Below, piece by piece: positions 46,141 through 57,999 of a DNA stretch of 64,000 nucleotides. The stretch comes from Neocallimastix lanati (nom. inval.). Its lineage: Eukaryota; Neocallimastigomycota; Neocallimastigomycetes; Neocallimastigales; Neocallimastigaceae. A program made the position numbers and the translations under genes. Location of the stretch: assembly GCA_016946835.1 (NCBI GenBank), contig JACVTC010000234.1, positions 10,001 through 74,000 of the forward strand, in the 5' to 3' direction. Position 1 is the stretch's first letter. Every line of letters begins with the position of its first letter. The notes beneath the pieces were generated by a model, which was not told where the DNA came from, searched no databases, and was given only the letters and a program-made list of their open reading frames with translations.

Positions 46141-47100
46141 TTTTATTTTATTTTATTTTATTCAATTTATATTTTATATTAAACAATCTACTATTTATTT
46201 TATTATATTTAATATTTCTTGTATATTCATATTCTACAATTTTTTTATTTTATTTTATTTTATTCAATCTGTACTTTATATTCATATTCTACTATTTATT
46301 TTATTTTATTCAATCTGTACTTTATATTCATATTCTACTATTTATTTTATTTTATTCAATCTGTACTTTATATTCATATTCTACTATTTATTTTATTTTA
46401 TTCAATCTGTACTTTATATTCATATTCTACTATTTATTTTATTTTATTCAATCTGTACTTTATATTCATATTCTACTATTAATTTTATTTTATTTTATTC
46501 AATCTGTACTTTATATTCATATTCTACTATTTATTTTATTTTATTTTATTCAATCTGTACTTTATATTCATATTCTACTATTTATTTTATTTTATTTTAT
46601 TTTATTTTATTTTATTTTATTTTATTTTATTTTATTTTATTCAATCTGTACTTTATATTCATATTCTTAATATTTATTTTATTTTATTTTATTTTATTTT
46701 ATTTTATTTTATTTTATTTTATTTTATTTTATTTTATTTTATTTTATTTTATTTTATTTTATTTTATTTTATTTTATTTTATTTTATTTTATTTTATTCA
46801 ATCTGTACTTTATATTCATATTCTTAATATTTATTTTATTTTATTTTATTTTATTTTATTTTATTTTATTTTATTTTATTTTATTTTATTTTATTTTATT
46901 TTATTTTATTTTATTTTATTTTATTTTATTTTATTTTATTTTATTCAATCTGTACTTTATATTCATATTCTTACTATTTATTTTATTTTATTTTATTTTA
47001 TTTTATTTTAATTTATTTTATTTTATTCAATCTGTACTTTATATTCATATTCTACTATTTATTTTATTTTATTTTATTTTATTTTTATATACTTTTATTA
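46140..47100. repeat. TTTTA satellite with TTCAATCTGTACTTTATA minisatellite
   Basis: Units of TTCAATCTGTACTTTATATT followed by CATATTCTACTATTTA and a variable number of TTTTA repeats. The first units are regular (about 56 bp) and the later ones have pure TTTTA tracts of over 100 bp. The same unit makes up the inverted arms of the 56.8-61.2 kb element. The Phe/Tyr/Ile frames across it (46080-46670) are repeat artefacts, not genes. Confidence 0.9.
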
Positions 47101-47339
47101 TTATATTCTTTATTTATTTATCTATTTATTTATTAATTTATACATTTATTTACTTTAAATATTATTGGTATTATAATTTTTTATGGCGTTAACAAAAAAT
47201 ATTACAATCCATTAAAAATAAATGGCGTATTGAAAATTTATATTTTAGAAATTGGAGAAATGAACCACATTTGATTGAATATTCGTAGTTTAGCTACGAG
47301 CAAATGAACACATATGCTAGGAATTCCCTCGTAAGTATT
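47101..47339. other. Spacer with a less AT-rich, unassigned piece
   Basis: Bases 47185-47335 (TTGAATATTCGTAGTTTAGC, CATATGCTAGGAATTCCCTC) are not repeated elsewhere in the window and match nothing recognised. This is the left breakpoint of the inverted segment that follows. Confidence 0.4.
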
Positions 47340-47868
47340 CGTAAAATAAAAAATTTTATTTTGGACAATGTTTTTATTTAATTATCAAATTCATTCCATT
47401 ATAATAGTTTGTATCTTTACTTCATTTTTTTCTTTTCTTTGAGATAATAAAAAATAAAATCTACTCTTTCATTAACATTTACTCCTTCAATATAATACTT
47501 TATTTTAGCATGAAAGTATATTTAAATTATTATAATTAATTTTAAAATATATATTCAATTTTTTCCTTTGAAATCCCTTCATTCAGGTTTAATTTTCTAA
47601 AATTTGCGACATTATTTTGACATTTTTAATTAATGTCACATTTAACATTTCATTGGAATATTCTATCAAATCATAAAAATTTGTTTATCACTTCTTTTTT
47701 TTGAAGCGTATATAAATATTTTACAATTCTTTATTTCGAATGTTTCTCCAACACATAATATCTAATTTACTTTCCAAAGAGGAATTTTAATTCCTTTTGG
47801 AAGCATGGCCACATAGAGCTATATGGACTCTAGTACTCCTTGCTTGTTTAACTGTTTTTTTTTCTTTT
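47340..47868 (-). pseudogene. Inverted segment: ATPase-pseudogene scrap plus end of block X
   Basis: On the minus strand this is the same order as 43545-44020: end of block X, then the MLKVTLIKNVKIM scrap, then its MELIK-type end and AAACATTGTCCAAAATAAAA. On the plus strand the block X end supplies the ATG and first codons of the chimeric frame at 47823. Confidence 0.65.
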
Positions 47869-48344
47869 TAGATAAATCCCCCATAGAAAAAATTAGCGCT
47901 GGGGATAGAGTAGATCATGGAAATTTAAAACGTGTTATAGATTATTCATATTTTAATTCTCGAACGAAATATAATATTGAAGAAGAATCACCATGTAGTC
48001 ACGGAAGAGCGGATATTATTTTTCGTCCAAAAAAAAAAAATAAAGTAAATGGAGAAATTATAATAATTGAATTAAAAGTGAATAGTACAGCAAAAGAAGC
48101 TATTAAGCACATACATCAAAAAAAGTATTATAATGGATTAAAAGAAAAGGGATATTATGGAAATATTTTATTAATTGGAATAAATTACGACCAGAAAAAA
48201 GTAAAATATAGTTGCGTAATAGAAGAATACAATAACAATATGAAGTTATTATCAACAACAAAATCAGAAGCTGAGAGGAAAAGGAGCAATGAACTTGAAA
48301 TTAATGGTGAAAATAAAAGATTAAAGAGTAGTAGTAAACCATAA
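47823..48344 (+). CDS. Nuclease-only chimeric frame (173 aa)
   Basis: The first 15 or so codons (MDSSTPCLFNCFFFFL) come from the inverted block X. From codon 17 the frame is the C-terminal nuclease domain (DKSPIEKISAGDRVDHGN ...). The catalytic pattern SHGRADIIF ... GEIIIIELK is complete and the end is the normal KRLKSSSKP. The hydrophobic 'leader' is accidental in origin but gives the nuclease an in-frame start and a short signal-like N-terminus. Expression is unproven. Confidence 0.65.
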   Translation: MDSSTPCLFNCFFFFLDKSPIEKISAGDRVDHGNLKRVIDYSYFNSRTKYNIEEESPCSHGRADIIFRPKKKNKVNGEIIIIELKVNSTAKEAIKHIHQKKYYNGLKEKGYYGNILLIGINYDQKKVKYSCVIEEYNNNMKLLSTTKSEAERKRSNELEINGENKRLKSSSKP

Positions 48345-48510
48345 AATAATTAATTTCCAATACCATTAAAATCATAAATAAACATATAAATTGTAAATAA
48401 CATATAAAAAAAATGATTAAAGTAAATAAATTTTTTTTATATATAATAAAAATTTTTTAATATAATAATTTATAATTTTAAATATTTTATAAAAATTGTA
48501 AGAAATAAGT

Positions 48511-48780
48511 AATCAACAACAGAATCAGGAGCTGAAAGGAAAAGGAGCAATGAACTTGAAATTAATGGTGAAAATAAAAGATTAAAGAGTAGTAGTAGTA
48601 AACCATAAAATAATTAATTTCCAATACCATTAAAATCATAAATAAACATTTAAATTGTAAATAACATATAAAAAAAATGATTAAAGTAAATGAATTTTTT
48701 TTATATGTAATAAAAATTTTTTAATATAATAATTTATAATTTTATTTAATAAAAATTGTAAGAAATAAGTAATCAAAAGT
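48511..48780. repeat. Tandem duplicate of gene tail and 3' flank
   Basis: 48515-48780 repeats about 48250-48510, including the last codons (KRKRSNELEINGENKRLKSS) and the AATAATTAATTTCCAATACC flank. This is a second, coding-dead tail. Confidence 0.7.
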
Positions 48781-48824
48781 TCTAGAAATAATTAAAAAAA
48801 TTTTTTAAATATTTTATTTTATTT

Positions 48825-48855
<31 letters not shown>

Positions 48856-48904
48856 TCAATTGATCAGTTGTATTATATTTTTAAATTATTTGAGAAAATA
48901 CCAA

Positions 48905-49350
48905 GCGGTTACGTTCTCTGAATGTGCTAAATTTCTTTTTTTTTTTTTTTTTTTTTATATCCTTTTTTTATATCCATTCTTTCAGCCCTAAAAAAAAGTG
49001 ACTTTTGAAATTGAAATAATTGCGATTAATAAATAAAAATATTATAAGATTTAAAAGCTTTTTTAAAAATTTTAACCAAAATATTATAGGACTCTACTAT
49101 TTCAAATGGTATCCATCAGACCTAAACAATTTGGATTCTGTAATAAGAAATAAAATATTAGTTTATATTTTTCTCTTTTAAGAAATATGCCAAAGAAAAC
49201 AAATAATAATAAATTTGCATATATTGCAATTCTTGATATAAGTAAAAAAATTAAGACCAAACTTTTATATTCTTGCGAATTTCAGTAATCTAGGAATACA
49301 TAGTTAATGACTTTAAATAATCACTAACCTGTGTCGTACATTTAAAGATC
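48905..49350 (+). mobile_element. LINE RT fragment, array copy 5
   Basis: Same RT scrap with extra T runs. YPFFQP.KKVTFEIEIIAIN is followed by the KQFGFCNKK segment. Confidence 0.55.
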
Positions 49351-49689
49351 ATTCAAAGATTGATCATATTTTAATGTTTCCAATATTTTCATTATTTTAT
49401 CTTATAAATATATATTTTTTTTTTTTTTTTTATTTTTTTTTCTTAAATTTTTTTATAATCTTTATAAACTTATGTATTACTAATTGTGTAATAAATAAAA
49501 ATAAATTAAAGTTTGTGATTTTACAAAAAAAAAAAAAAATTTTTTTTATTTTATGTAATATTTTAACATTTTATTAAAATAATCAATAAATAGTAAATAA
49601 AAAGCAAGCAATATTGAATTTTCAATAATAAAAATTAAAAAAAAAATTTTCTAGTAAATCATTAACAAAAGATAAAAAAAAAAATTTAA

Positions 49690-49925
49690 TTAAATAAAAA
49701 AATATCCATAATGATATGAACTGAACTGCTTTTCCAGGTCCATGGAGGGTTGAATGGAAAAGGAGTAACCTTTATCAGACGTACTAATTACAGTTTTTTC
49801 TGTGATTCTGATGATAATCTATGGTTATCCTTTTTAAAGTGGCTTCTAGTACGAAAATAGTAAATTGAAATACTAGAAGACTGTTGAAACTGAAACTGAT
49901 GTTTTATATTGTTTTAAAAATGCCC
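49690..49925. repeat. Block X, copy 5 (left half only)
   Basis: Covers ATATCCATAATGATATGAAC to TTTTATATTGTTTTAAAAAT and then joins unrelated sequence, so the right half of the block is deleted. Confidence 0.55.
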
Positions 49926-49964
49926 TTGTGAAGTCTTACAGATATTAATTAAATGAAACTAGAA

Positions 49965-50258
49965 TATTTTAATAAATATTTATGATTTGATAGAATATTC
50001 CAATGAAATGTTGAAATTGACATTAATTAAAAATGTCAAAATAATGTTGCAAGTTTTAGATAATTACACCTGATTGAAAGTATTCCAACGGAAAAAATTG
50101 AATATATATTTTAAAATTAATTATAATAATTTAAGCATACTTTCATGCTCAAATAAAGTATTATATTGATGAAGTAAATGTTAATGAAAGAGTATATTTT
50201 ATTTTCTTTTACAAAATGAAGTGAATAAAGAAATTACAATAATAGAATTAATGAAATA
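49965..50258 (+). pseudogene. 3' scrap of older ATPase-nuclease copy
   Basis: Same deleted form as 43631-43997 (MLKLTLIKNVKIMLQVLDNY). Confidence 0.6.
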
Positions 50259-50331
50259 AAAATTTTATTTTGGACAATGTTTTTATTTAATTAATTTTTT
50301 TAATATATTAAAATTTTTAATACATTTTTAA

Positions 50332-50356
50332 TACGTAAATTTTATACAATTACGTA
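50332..50356. promoter_or_regulatory. Conserved palindrome TACGTAA-N11-TTACGTA
   Basis: Perfect arms, 345 bp before the 50677 start codon. Confidence 0.5.
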
Positions 50357-50676
50357 TTTAATTAATAAAAGAAGAAAAAAAAAATGATTAATAAAATACA
50401 TTAAAAATATTTCATACTTCATTTATATTCAATTTTTAATTTGATATTGTTTGAAAATTAATATTTTATAAGAAAATTAAAATATTTTCAAAAAAAAAAA
50501 AAATGGTATATTAATAATAATTTAGAGAATATATAAATAAAATAAGTTATAATTTATTTGTTTATTAATTATTATTATTATTATTTTTTTTTTTTTTTTG
50601 ATAAAATAGATACTCTTTTGTTAATAAGTTCATAATAAATATATATAAATCATTACAAGAAAAAAAAAAAAAAAAA

Positions 50677-52434
50677 ATGGGGTTAATTATAGATAACGAA
50701 GATATGTGTGAAAAATTTAAAGGTTTACTTGAAGAAAAATATTTTATAGATAAATCAAATATAATAAATGATTTTAATAAATTAATTAATAGAAATTCTG
50801 AAAAATATGTGTGTATTACAAAACCAAGAAGATTTGGTAAAACTTCAATAGCAGCCATGTTAGTAATGTATTATAGTAAAAGTATTGATTCTAAAGAAAT
50901 ATTTAATAAATTAAAAGTATCCAAAGGAAAAAGTTCTGATAATAAAGAGAAAAAAAACGAAATTAAACAATATAAAGAATTTCAAGGAAAATATTATACC
51001 TTATATTTAGATTTTTCAAGCAATGTTTTTTCTTTCAAAAATTTACGTTCTTTTATATCTTCAATTAATAGTAAATTAAAAATAGATATTGAAGAACTAT
51101 TTCCTAACTCTAAAGTATTAAAAGATTATGATGATGATATAGTTTATAATTTAAAAAAATTATATTTAGAAACCGATAAAAAGTTTATTCTTGTTATTGA
51201 TGAATGGGACTACATAATCACCAATAAAAAGTTTACAGATAAAGAACGCTATAATTATATTGATTTTTTAAAGTATTTAATTAAAGATAATTCCTATTTA
51301 GCCTTTGTTTATATGACAGGAATAACAGAAATTACAAAGTATTTATATTCATTAAATTGTTTTACGGAATATACTATGATAAATGATAAAAATTATTACA
51401 AATATTTTGGATTTACGGAAGATGAAGTTCATAAGCTATGTAAAATTAATAAAAAGTTAACCTTTGAAAATTTAAAAAGCTGGTATAATGGATATAAATC
51501 GTATAATGGTGAAAAAATTTTTAATACATGGTCAGTTATTCAAGCATTAAATTCGAATATCATTGAAAATTATTGGTCACAAACGGGAAGTTTCAATGAG
51601 CTGAAAAAAATGAATAATTATGATATCGTTGGTGTAAAAGAAGATATTTTAGAATTGATTAATGGTAATGAAATTGAAATAAAATTAGAAAATTATGGAG
51701 TAGAAGATATCCGAAAGGAATCAGAAGAAAAAGAACATGTAAAGGAAATATTATATTCAAAAATGGTTACTTTTGGATATTTAACATACTATAATGGAAA
51801 AATATCCATACCAAATAAAGAATTGAAGGAAGAATTTATAAAGGCTTTAAACGATAAAGAAAGTGATATGCAATATTTCTATAATATGATAAAGAATTCG
51901 GATGAAATGTTGGAAGTGACATTACATAAAAATGTCAAAAGAATGTATGAAATTTTAGATAAATCCCCCATGGAAAAAATTATTCTTGAAGATAAAATTG
52001 ATCATGCACATTTAAAACGTTTTATAGATTATTCATATTTTAATGCTCGAACGAAGTATGATATTGTTGAAGAATATCCTAATGATAATGGAACAACGGA
52101 TATTATTTTTCTTCCCAAAGAAAAAGATAAAGTAAATGGAAAAATTATAATAATTGAATTAAAAGTGAATAGTACAGCAAAAGAAGCTATTAAGCATATA
52201 CATCGAAAAAAGTATTATAATGGATTAAAAGAAAAGGGATATTATGGAAATATTTTATTAATTGGAATAAATTACGACCAGAAAAAAGTAAAATATAGTT
52301 GCGTAATAGAATAATACAATAACAATATGAAAATATTATCAACATCAGAATCAGGAGCAGAAAGAAAAAGAAGCAATGAACTTGAATTTTATGGCCAATG
52401 TAAAAGATTGAGGAGTAGTCGTCATAAACCCTAA
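50677..52434 (+). CDS. AAA-ATPase-like / PD-(D/E)XK nuclease protein, short C-terminal truncation
   Basis: Open for 545 aa to a stop at 52314 (GAA to TAA in the VIEEY codons). Homologous codons continue to TAA at 52432-52434, so only the basic tail (the NLS-like part) is lost. ATPase motifs TKPRRFGKTS and FILVIDEWDY are intact. The nuclease has NGTTDIIF with the Asp kept but the His and Arg of HGRAD changed, and GKIIIIELK. The ATPase part shares blocks with the 44424 copy at the N-terminus and with the 37.9-kb copy further on (NCF.EYTMINDKNYYKYFGF, KSWYNGYKSYNGEKIF), a mosaic that suggests gene conversion. The start follows an 18-A tract. Confidence 0.85.
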
Positions 52435-52941
52435 AAAAATTAATTACCAATACTATTAAAATCATAAATAAATTTTTAAATTGTGAAAAATATATAAAAA
52501 AATTATTGAAATAAATGAATTTTTATGTATATAATAATAATTTTATTTAATAAAAATTGTAAGAAATAACTATTAAAATGTTTTATAAATAAATAAAATT
52601 TTTTTTTATTGATTATATTAATTTTTTTTTTTTTATTTTTTTTTTTGTTAAGAAAATACTAAGTAGTATTTTCTTAATTAAAAAAAATTAAGTACTCTGA
52701 TTGTACTAAATGTTATTTCAAAACATATGTGAGAGGAATTTCACTGATGAATGAAATTCGGTATCCATTCTTTCAGCTCTTAAGAAAGGTGACTTATGAT
52801 CATATTCGAGTGTATGAAAAATTTTAATTAATCGTATTTTTTTTTTTTTTGTTTTTGTTTTTGTTTTTAAATAAAGTAAAATTTAACAAAAGATTATTTT
52901 TCTTTATGTCTTCAATAATGAAAATAATCAAATCAAATTTC

Positions 52942-52989
<48 letters not shown>

Positions 52990-53480
52990 AAATAAAGTTT
53001 AAAAATGACTCAACTGTTATTATTAATTAACTATTTTCCTTTATTATAGTTAAATTTACCATTCATTCATATAAATATAAACCTAACAAAATTTTTTTTT
53101 TTTTTTTGTTTTTTTTCTTTTGTTTTACATTACTTTAATTAAAGGTGAAAAGAAAAAAAAAAAAATTAAAAAATAGAAAAAAGAATTTTATTTTATTATT
53201 TTTTTGTATTAAAATTTGAATTTTTAAATATTAATAATGGCATTGTGGCACTTTTACAATAATAAATTATGTAATAATAAAAAATTTTTAATTTCAAGTG
53301 TACTTTTTACCTATATGTATTTTTTATAATGAAATTAATAAAATTTCATTAAGTGTATTTTCTTCCCTGTCAAAAAATAAAAAAAAAAAAAAATTTTTTT
53401 CTTTCATTCTATTTTTTTAATATTATTTTATTTTATTTTATTCAATCTGTATTTTCTATTCATATTCTACTATTTATTTT
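52435..53480. repeat. 3' flank, LINE scrap and block Y, copy 2
   Basis: 52728-52800 holds a LINE scrap (EISLMNEIRYPFFQLLRKVT). 52800-53430 repeats block Y of 45690-46140, with a 38-A tract in between. 53405-53480 is a single unit of the TTCAATCTGTA minisatellite. No gene is seen. Confidence 0.6.
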
Positions 53481-54330
53481 TTTATTTTTGTAACAGATAC
53501 ATGGTAACTTCAAGTCTATCCAATGATAGTTCTTTAGTTACGTAATGTATCTATAAACAGTTAGCAACTTCAGCTAATCAAATAAAATCTTTTTCTTAAT
53601 TTCGTACATTAAATTTTATTATTTTATAGTTAATTATATAGTTAAATATTTAGTTAAATATATTGATATGAAATGAAAATAAAAACCTTAATTATTAATA
53701 AATTATTTTATTAATAATTACATAAAAATAAATTAATTAATCACATGATTTGATTATTGATATACGGAACTTTTATGTGCTATATTTTAATTATAATAAT
53801 ATAGTTATATCTTTATTTAATTATTACTTTTCCTAAAAACTAAAAAACCCCCTTCTAAATTAATTTTATTAGAAATTGGTTATTATTAAGAAATTACATT
53901 TTTAAAATTATAAAATTTAATAATGTGAAATATATTTTAAACATATAATATAAATTATATATATATAAGAATACAATATCTATATTTAAATAATAAATGT
54001 ATATTATATGTAAAATATAAAATAAATATAAAATAATACATAATAATATATTATATAATATAATAAAAATCCTATTAAAGTTAAATATAAGAATATTATT
54101 ATATTTTAATATAATAATATATAATTATAAAATAAATATATAATTTAATATATTATAAAATAATATGTAATTTAATATATATTATAATAGTAATTATAAT
54201 ATAATAATGAATAATTAATAATATATTATAAAAATTATTATCAAAAGATATAAATTTAATATTTAATAATTATTATTAAATATACAAATATGTTACTACA
54301 CATATTTGTTTTAGATCATATAAAATAAAT
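53481..54330. other. AT-rich spacer at the right edge of the array segment
   Basis: 53490-53600 (GTAACAGATACATGGTAACT, AACAGTTAGCAACTTCAGC) is a slightly GC-richer unassigned piece. The rest is TATA-rich DNA without a gene. Confidence 0.45.
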
Positions 54331-54440
54331 TAAAAATATTTAAAATGTGATATATTTCAAAAAAAAAAATGATGATTTACATTCGCCATATTCTGAAAAT
54401 TTTTATTTATTTATTAATTTAGAATGTGAGGCATTTCGAC
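54331..54440. repeat. MULE-associated flank repeat
   Basis: AATATTTAAAATGTGATATA through TTCGCCATATTCTGAAAA is repeated at 59398-59490, directly outside a MULE terminus there. Just right of it, GTGAGGCATTTCGACATAAT resembles a degenerate MULE end and could be the 3' end of the 55.1-56.5 kb element. Confidence 0.4.
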
Positions 54441-54819
54441 ATAATTTATGTATAATCATCATAAAATTTTGTGCAATGTGTATAATATATATAATACGCC
54501 ACTATTTTCAACGTATATTTTTATTTATTGTATTTTAACATTAAAAAATAAAATAAAAACTAAAAAAAGAATAAATAAAAGAATAAATAGGTTTTCTGTT
54601 AAGAATTTTATTTTGTTTTTATTTTATTTTTATTTTATTTTATTATTATATTTTATTTCATTATTATATTTTATTATTAAATATTTTAATAATAAAACCT
54701 TTCCATTTTATTTTATTTAAATAAAATAAATAAAATTTTATATTTTATTATTAAATTATTTAAATAATAGAATAAAACTTATTATAATATTAAATATTTA
54801 TTATTAATAAAATTAAAAT

Positions 54820-55015
54820 ATTGATATTGATATTAATAAAATATATTGATATTGATATTAATAAAATATATTGATATTGATATTAATAAAATATTTTGAT
54901 ATTGATATTAATAAAATATTTTGATATTGATATTAATAAAATATTTTGATATTGATATTAATAAAATATTTTGATATTGATATTAATAAAATATATTGAT
55001 GTTGATATTAATATA
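54820..55015. repeat. 25-bp tandem repeat, about 8 copies
   Basis: The unit is TTGATATTGATATTAATAAA plus ATATA or ATATT. It lies about 110 bp 3' of the transposase stop. The same 20-base core makes up the 38-bp repeat at 58.0-58.3 kb. Confidence 0.8.
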
Positions 55016-55126
55016 ATTTAAACTATATATATTCTAGTTAATTATTATTTATAAATTTAGAGCGTGTTTAATTCTAATAAACATTTATACCATAAATCAA
55101 TGATATCATTTTTATCACATTATTTA

Positions 55127-56472
55127 TCAATTAATTCGAATTCCTTTTTTTTTTTTGTATTTTTTAATTAAATCATTGATTTCATCAGTTTTTATTACTA
55201 TTCTTCTTTTTTTTTCCCAAACCCCTTCAATTTTCCTTTTGTAATTATTGTAAGATAAAGATTCTTCTCTTTTTAAATGATAAATCAATTCATAGAAAGA
55301 AGGTTTTTTGCAAAACAATTTTTTTAAGTAATTGTTAAAAGATTCTGAAGCATTATTTGTTATGTGGTTTATATCGTTATAATAATTCCAATATTGAATA
55401 TCATATTTATATAAATAAGTCTTATTAAAATATTCCAAAAAATTTAAAAAATTGAAATAATTATATATTTGACATATAATTTAATATAATTATAAATATC
55501 AAATATATATTCAGGATTTATAAAAGGAAAATTTGTAATAGCATTATAAAACAAATAAATTTTATTATTATTTTCAACTTCATTATAACATAATTTATTT
55601 TTTTGAACTTCTAACGATCTTTTATAATGCCATACACAATATTTAATAGTAATATTAGGAAATATTTTAATGGCAGCATTGGATATACCTTTTTCAAAAT
55701 CACAACGCAAAATTTTTGGTGTAACTATAATATTATTATTATATTTGCTTGCATTCTTTTTTAATTCTTCAAATAACAATTCATAGGTTGCTTGTTCTTT
55801 ATTATTTAATATAGATAATGATGTAGTGTAAAAACTATTTATTTCTGGAGCATATACTCTTGTTATAAACACTTGATAACTAAATATTGGTGTAATATAA
55901 AATGTACCATCAACAAACATATTTTCGTTGTATTTAATAAACAATTCTGTTTGGAATGGTGATTGAAAAATTATAATATTAGAATTTTTGAATATCATAA
56001 AATTTTCATCTCTTTCGTTTATATAATATTCAGATTTATCTGGAATTTCATTAAATTTTGATATATCAGGAGGTAGTTGTTTTTTTATATATCTTGATAT
56101 TTGGGATTTAATTGAACTATATTCAGAGCATATCAATCCAATTTCTTCAGATATTTCATTATATATATGTTTTGGATTTATATCAAATGGGATTGAGGTT
56201 TTTCTAATTTCATTTTTCATTTTATGTTTTACTATTGATACAGATGCATCATATTCTTTTCCTGGATGAGTATGCTTGTTTTCATATTTTATTACTTTAT
56301 TATTATCATTTAGAATAATATAAGATTTACATTTTTTAACTGTTTTATATTCAGTACATTTGAATACTTTTGTATTATTCGTTATATACCATAAATTAAA
56401 TTTATATTTTCTGTTTACAATGATTTGGTTTTTTTCTTTATTAGTTTCACTTATTTCTAATTTATCGTCCAT
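55127..56472 (-). CDS. MULE transposase (FLYWCH + MULE domain), one poly-T frameshift
   Basis: The frame from ATG 56472 runs 342 aa to 55444. The C-terminal part continues in the next frame (to 55127) after a one-base slip in a T run near 55450. The N-terminal finger has Cys39, Cys48, His67 and His69 (FKCTEYKTVKKCKS ... HTH). The transposase core has Asp188 (MFVDGTF) and Asp258 (LRCDFEKG), with CVWHYKRS at 279-286, as in MULE domains. The third acidic residue is probably the Glu of NNASESFNN in the shifted C-terminal piece. Without the slip the protein would be about 450 aa. It is homologous to 1-588 and, at its C-terminus, to 58540-58885. The end KKYKKKKG is basic. Confidence 0.85.
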
Positions 56473-56846
56473 TTATTATAAATATTTTAAATTAAAAGTT
56501 TTATTTTTTATTTTTTAATTTTTTTTGTTTTAATCTATTTTTTTAATCTTATATTTTACTTTATTCTTTTTTTTTTTTATTATTATTTTACTTTATTATT
56601 TATTTTTTTTACTTTTTATTTTATTTTTTATTTTTTTTTATATTTAATTTTACATTATTATTTATTATTTATTTATTTTTTATTTATTTTTATTTATTTT
56701 TAATTTTTTTTTTTTATTTTTTATTTTACTTTATTACTGTAAATGTTATTAAAATTATAAAAAAAAAAAAAAAAAAAAATAAATTTAACCCTATCCTATT
56801 CATTTATTTTTATAAGCCACATTGTAATACATGAATAAATGATTAT
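56473..56846. other. MULE upstream region, T-rich
   Basis: Long T and TTTA runs, then a less AT-rich piece (CCCTATCCTATTCATTTA, ATAAGCCACATTG) that has a weak inverted counterpart just outside the other end of the neighbouring element (CCTACTCAG on the minus strand near 61290). Confidence 0.45.
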
Positions 56847-57179
56847 GGGGGTGTGTCATTTCGAAAATTTTTATTACATAAATTTGTATTTTGTTGTATT
56901 GTATTTCGGAAAACATGGCGTATTATAATGTGATAAATAAATAAATGAATGAATAAATTATAAATGAATAAATAAATTTTTAAATAATAATAAAAATAAT
57001 TAAGACAAACGTTTATTATGACTAAAAAAATTTTTTTTAGAAAATTAAATAAAAATATATATATATATATATATATATAATTACTACGTATATAAAATAA
57101 TTATTATATTTTTTTTATTTTATTTTAAATATTATTAATTATTATTAATACATTAATACCTTGTTTATATTATCAACAG

Positions 57180-57600
57180 AAAATGCAGATTGAATAAAAT
57201 AAAATATAATAAAATAAAATAAAAAGTAGAATATTAAATAAGAAAGTACAGATTGAATAAAATAAAATAAAATAAAATAAAATAAAATAAAATATAATAT
57301 AATAAAATAAAATAAAAAGTAGAATATTAAATAAGAAAGTACAGATTGAATAAAATAAAATAAAATAAAATAAAATGAAATGAAATAAAATAAAATATAA
57401 TATAATATAATAAAATAAAATAAAAAGTAGAATATTAAATAAGAAAGTACAGATTGAATAAAATAAAATAAAATAAAATAAAATGAAATGAAATGAAATA
57501 AAATAAAATAAAATAAAAAAAATATAATAAAATAAAATAAAATAAAATAAAATAAAAAAAATATATAATAAAATAAAATATAATAATTATTTTATATATA
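57180..57600. repeat. Left-arm minisatellite (inverted TTCAATCTGTA type)
   Basis: Units of AGTACAGATTGAATAAAATA ... AAAAAGTAGAATATTAAATA. This is the reverse complement of the 46.1-47.1 kb and 60.2-60.9 kb repeats. Confidence 0.85.
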
Positions 57601-57999
57601 TAGGAATCTTATATATTTTAATTTTTTTCATTTATTTTTCTAAAAAAAAAAATTAGTTATAATAACGTTTGTTTTTTAATTATTATATTTTATTATAGTA
57701 AATAAAAAAATTCAAATGAAAAGTAAATAATTTTAATTATTTATAATTCATATTTTCATAAACGATATATATATATTAATTTAAATGATATAAGAATTAA
57801 AAATTAAAACAATAAGAGTTGAATAATTGATCCTATTAAAATAATTAATTATTTGCATAGTAATATTTATAATGTTTGATCAATATGAATCAATTATTAT
57901 TAAAATATAATAATAACAATTATAATTTTAATAAATAATAAAAATCTTTTATTGAATTTAATATTTTTAATACCATAATTAATTTTGAAAAGTATATTG

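Noticed and set aside
46080-46670. 196-aa Phe/Tyr/Ile-rich open frame
   Set aside because: It is the translation of the TTTTA/TTCAATCTGTA satellite; the period and lack of stops follow from the repeat unit, not from coding.
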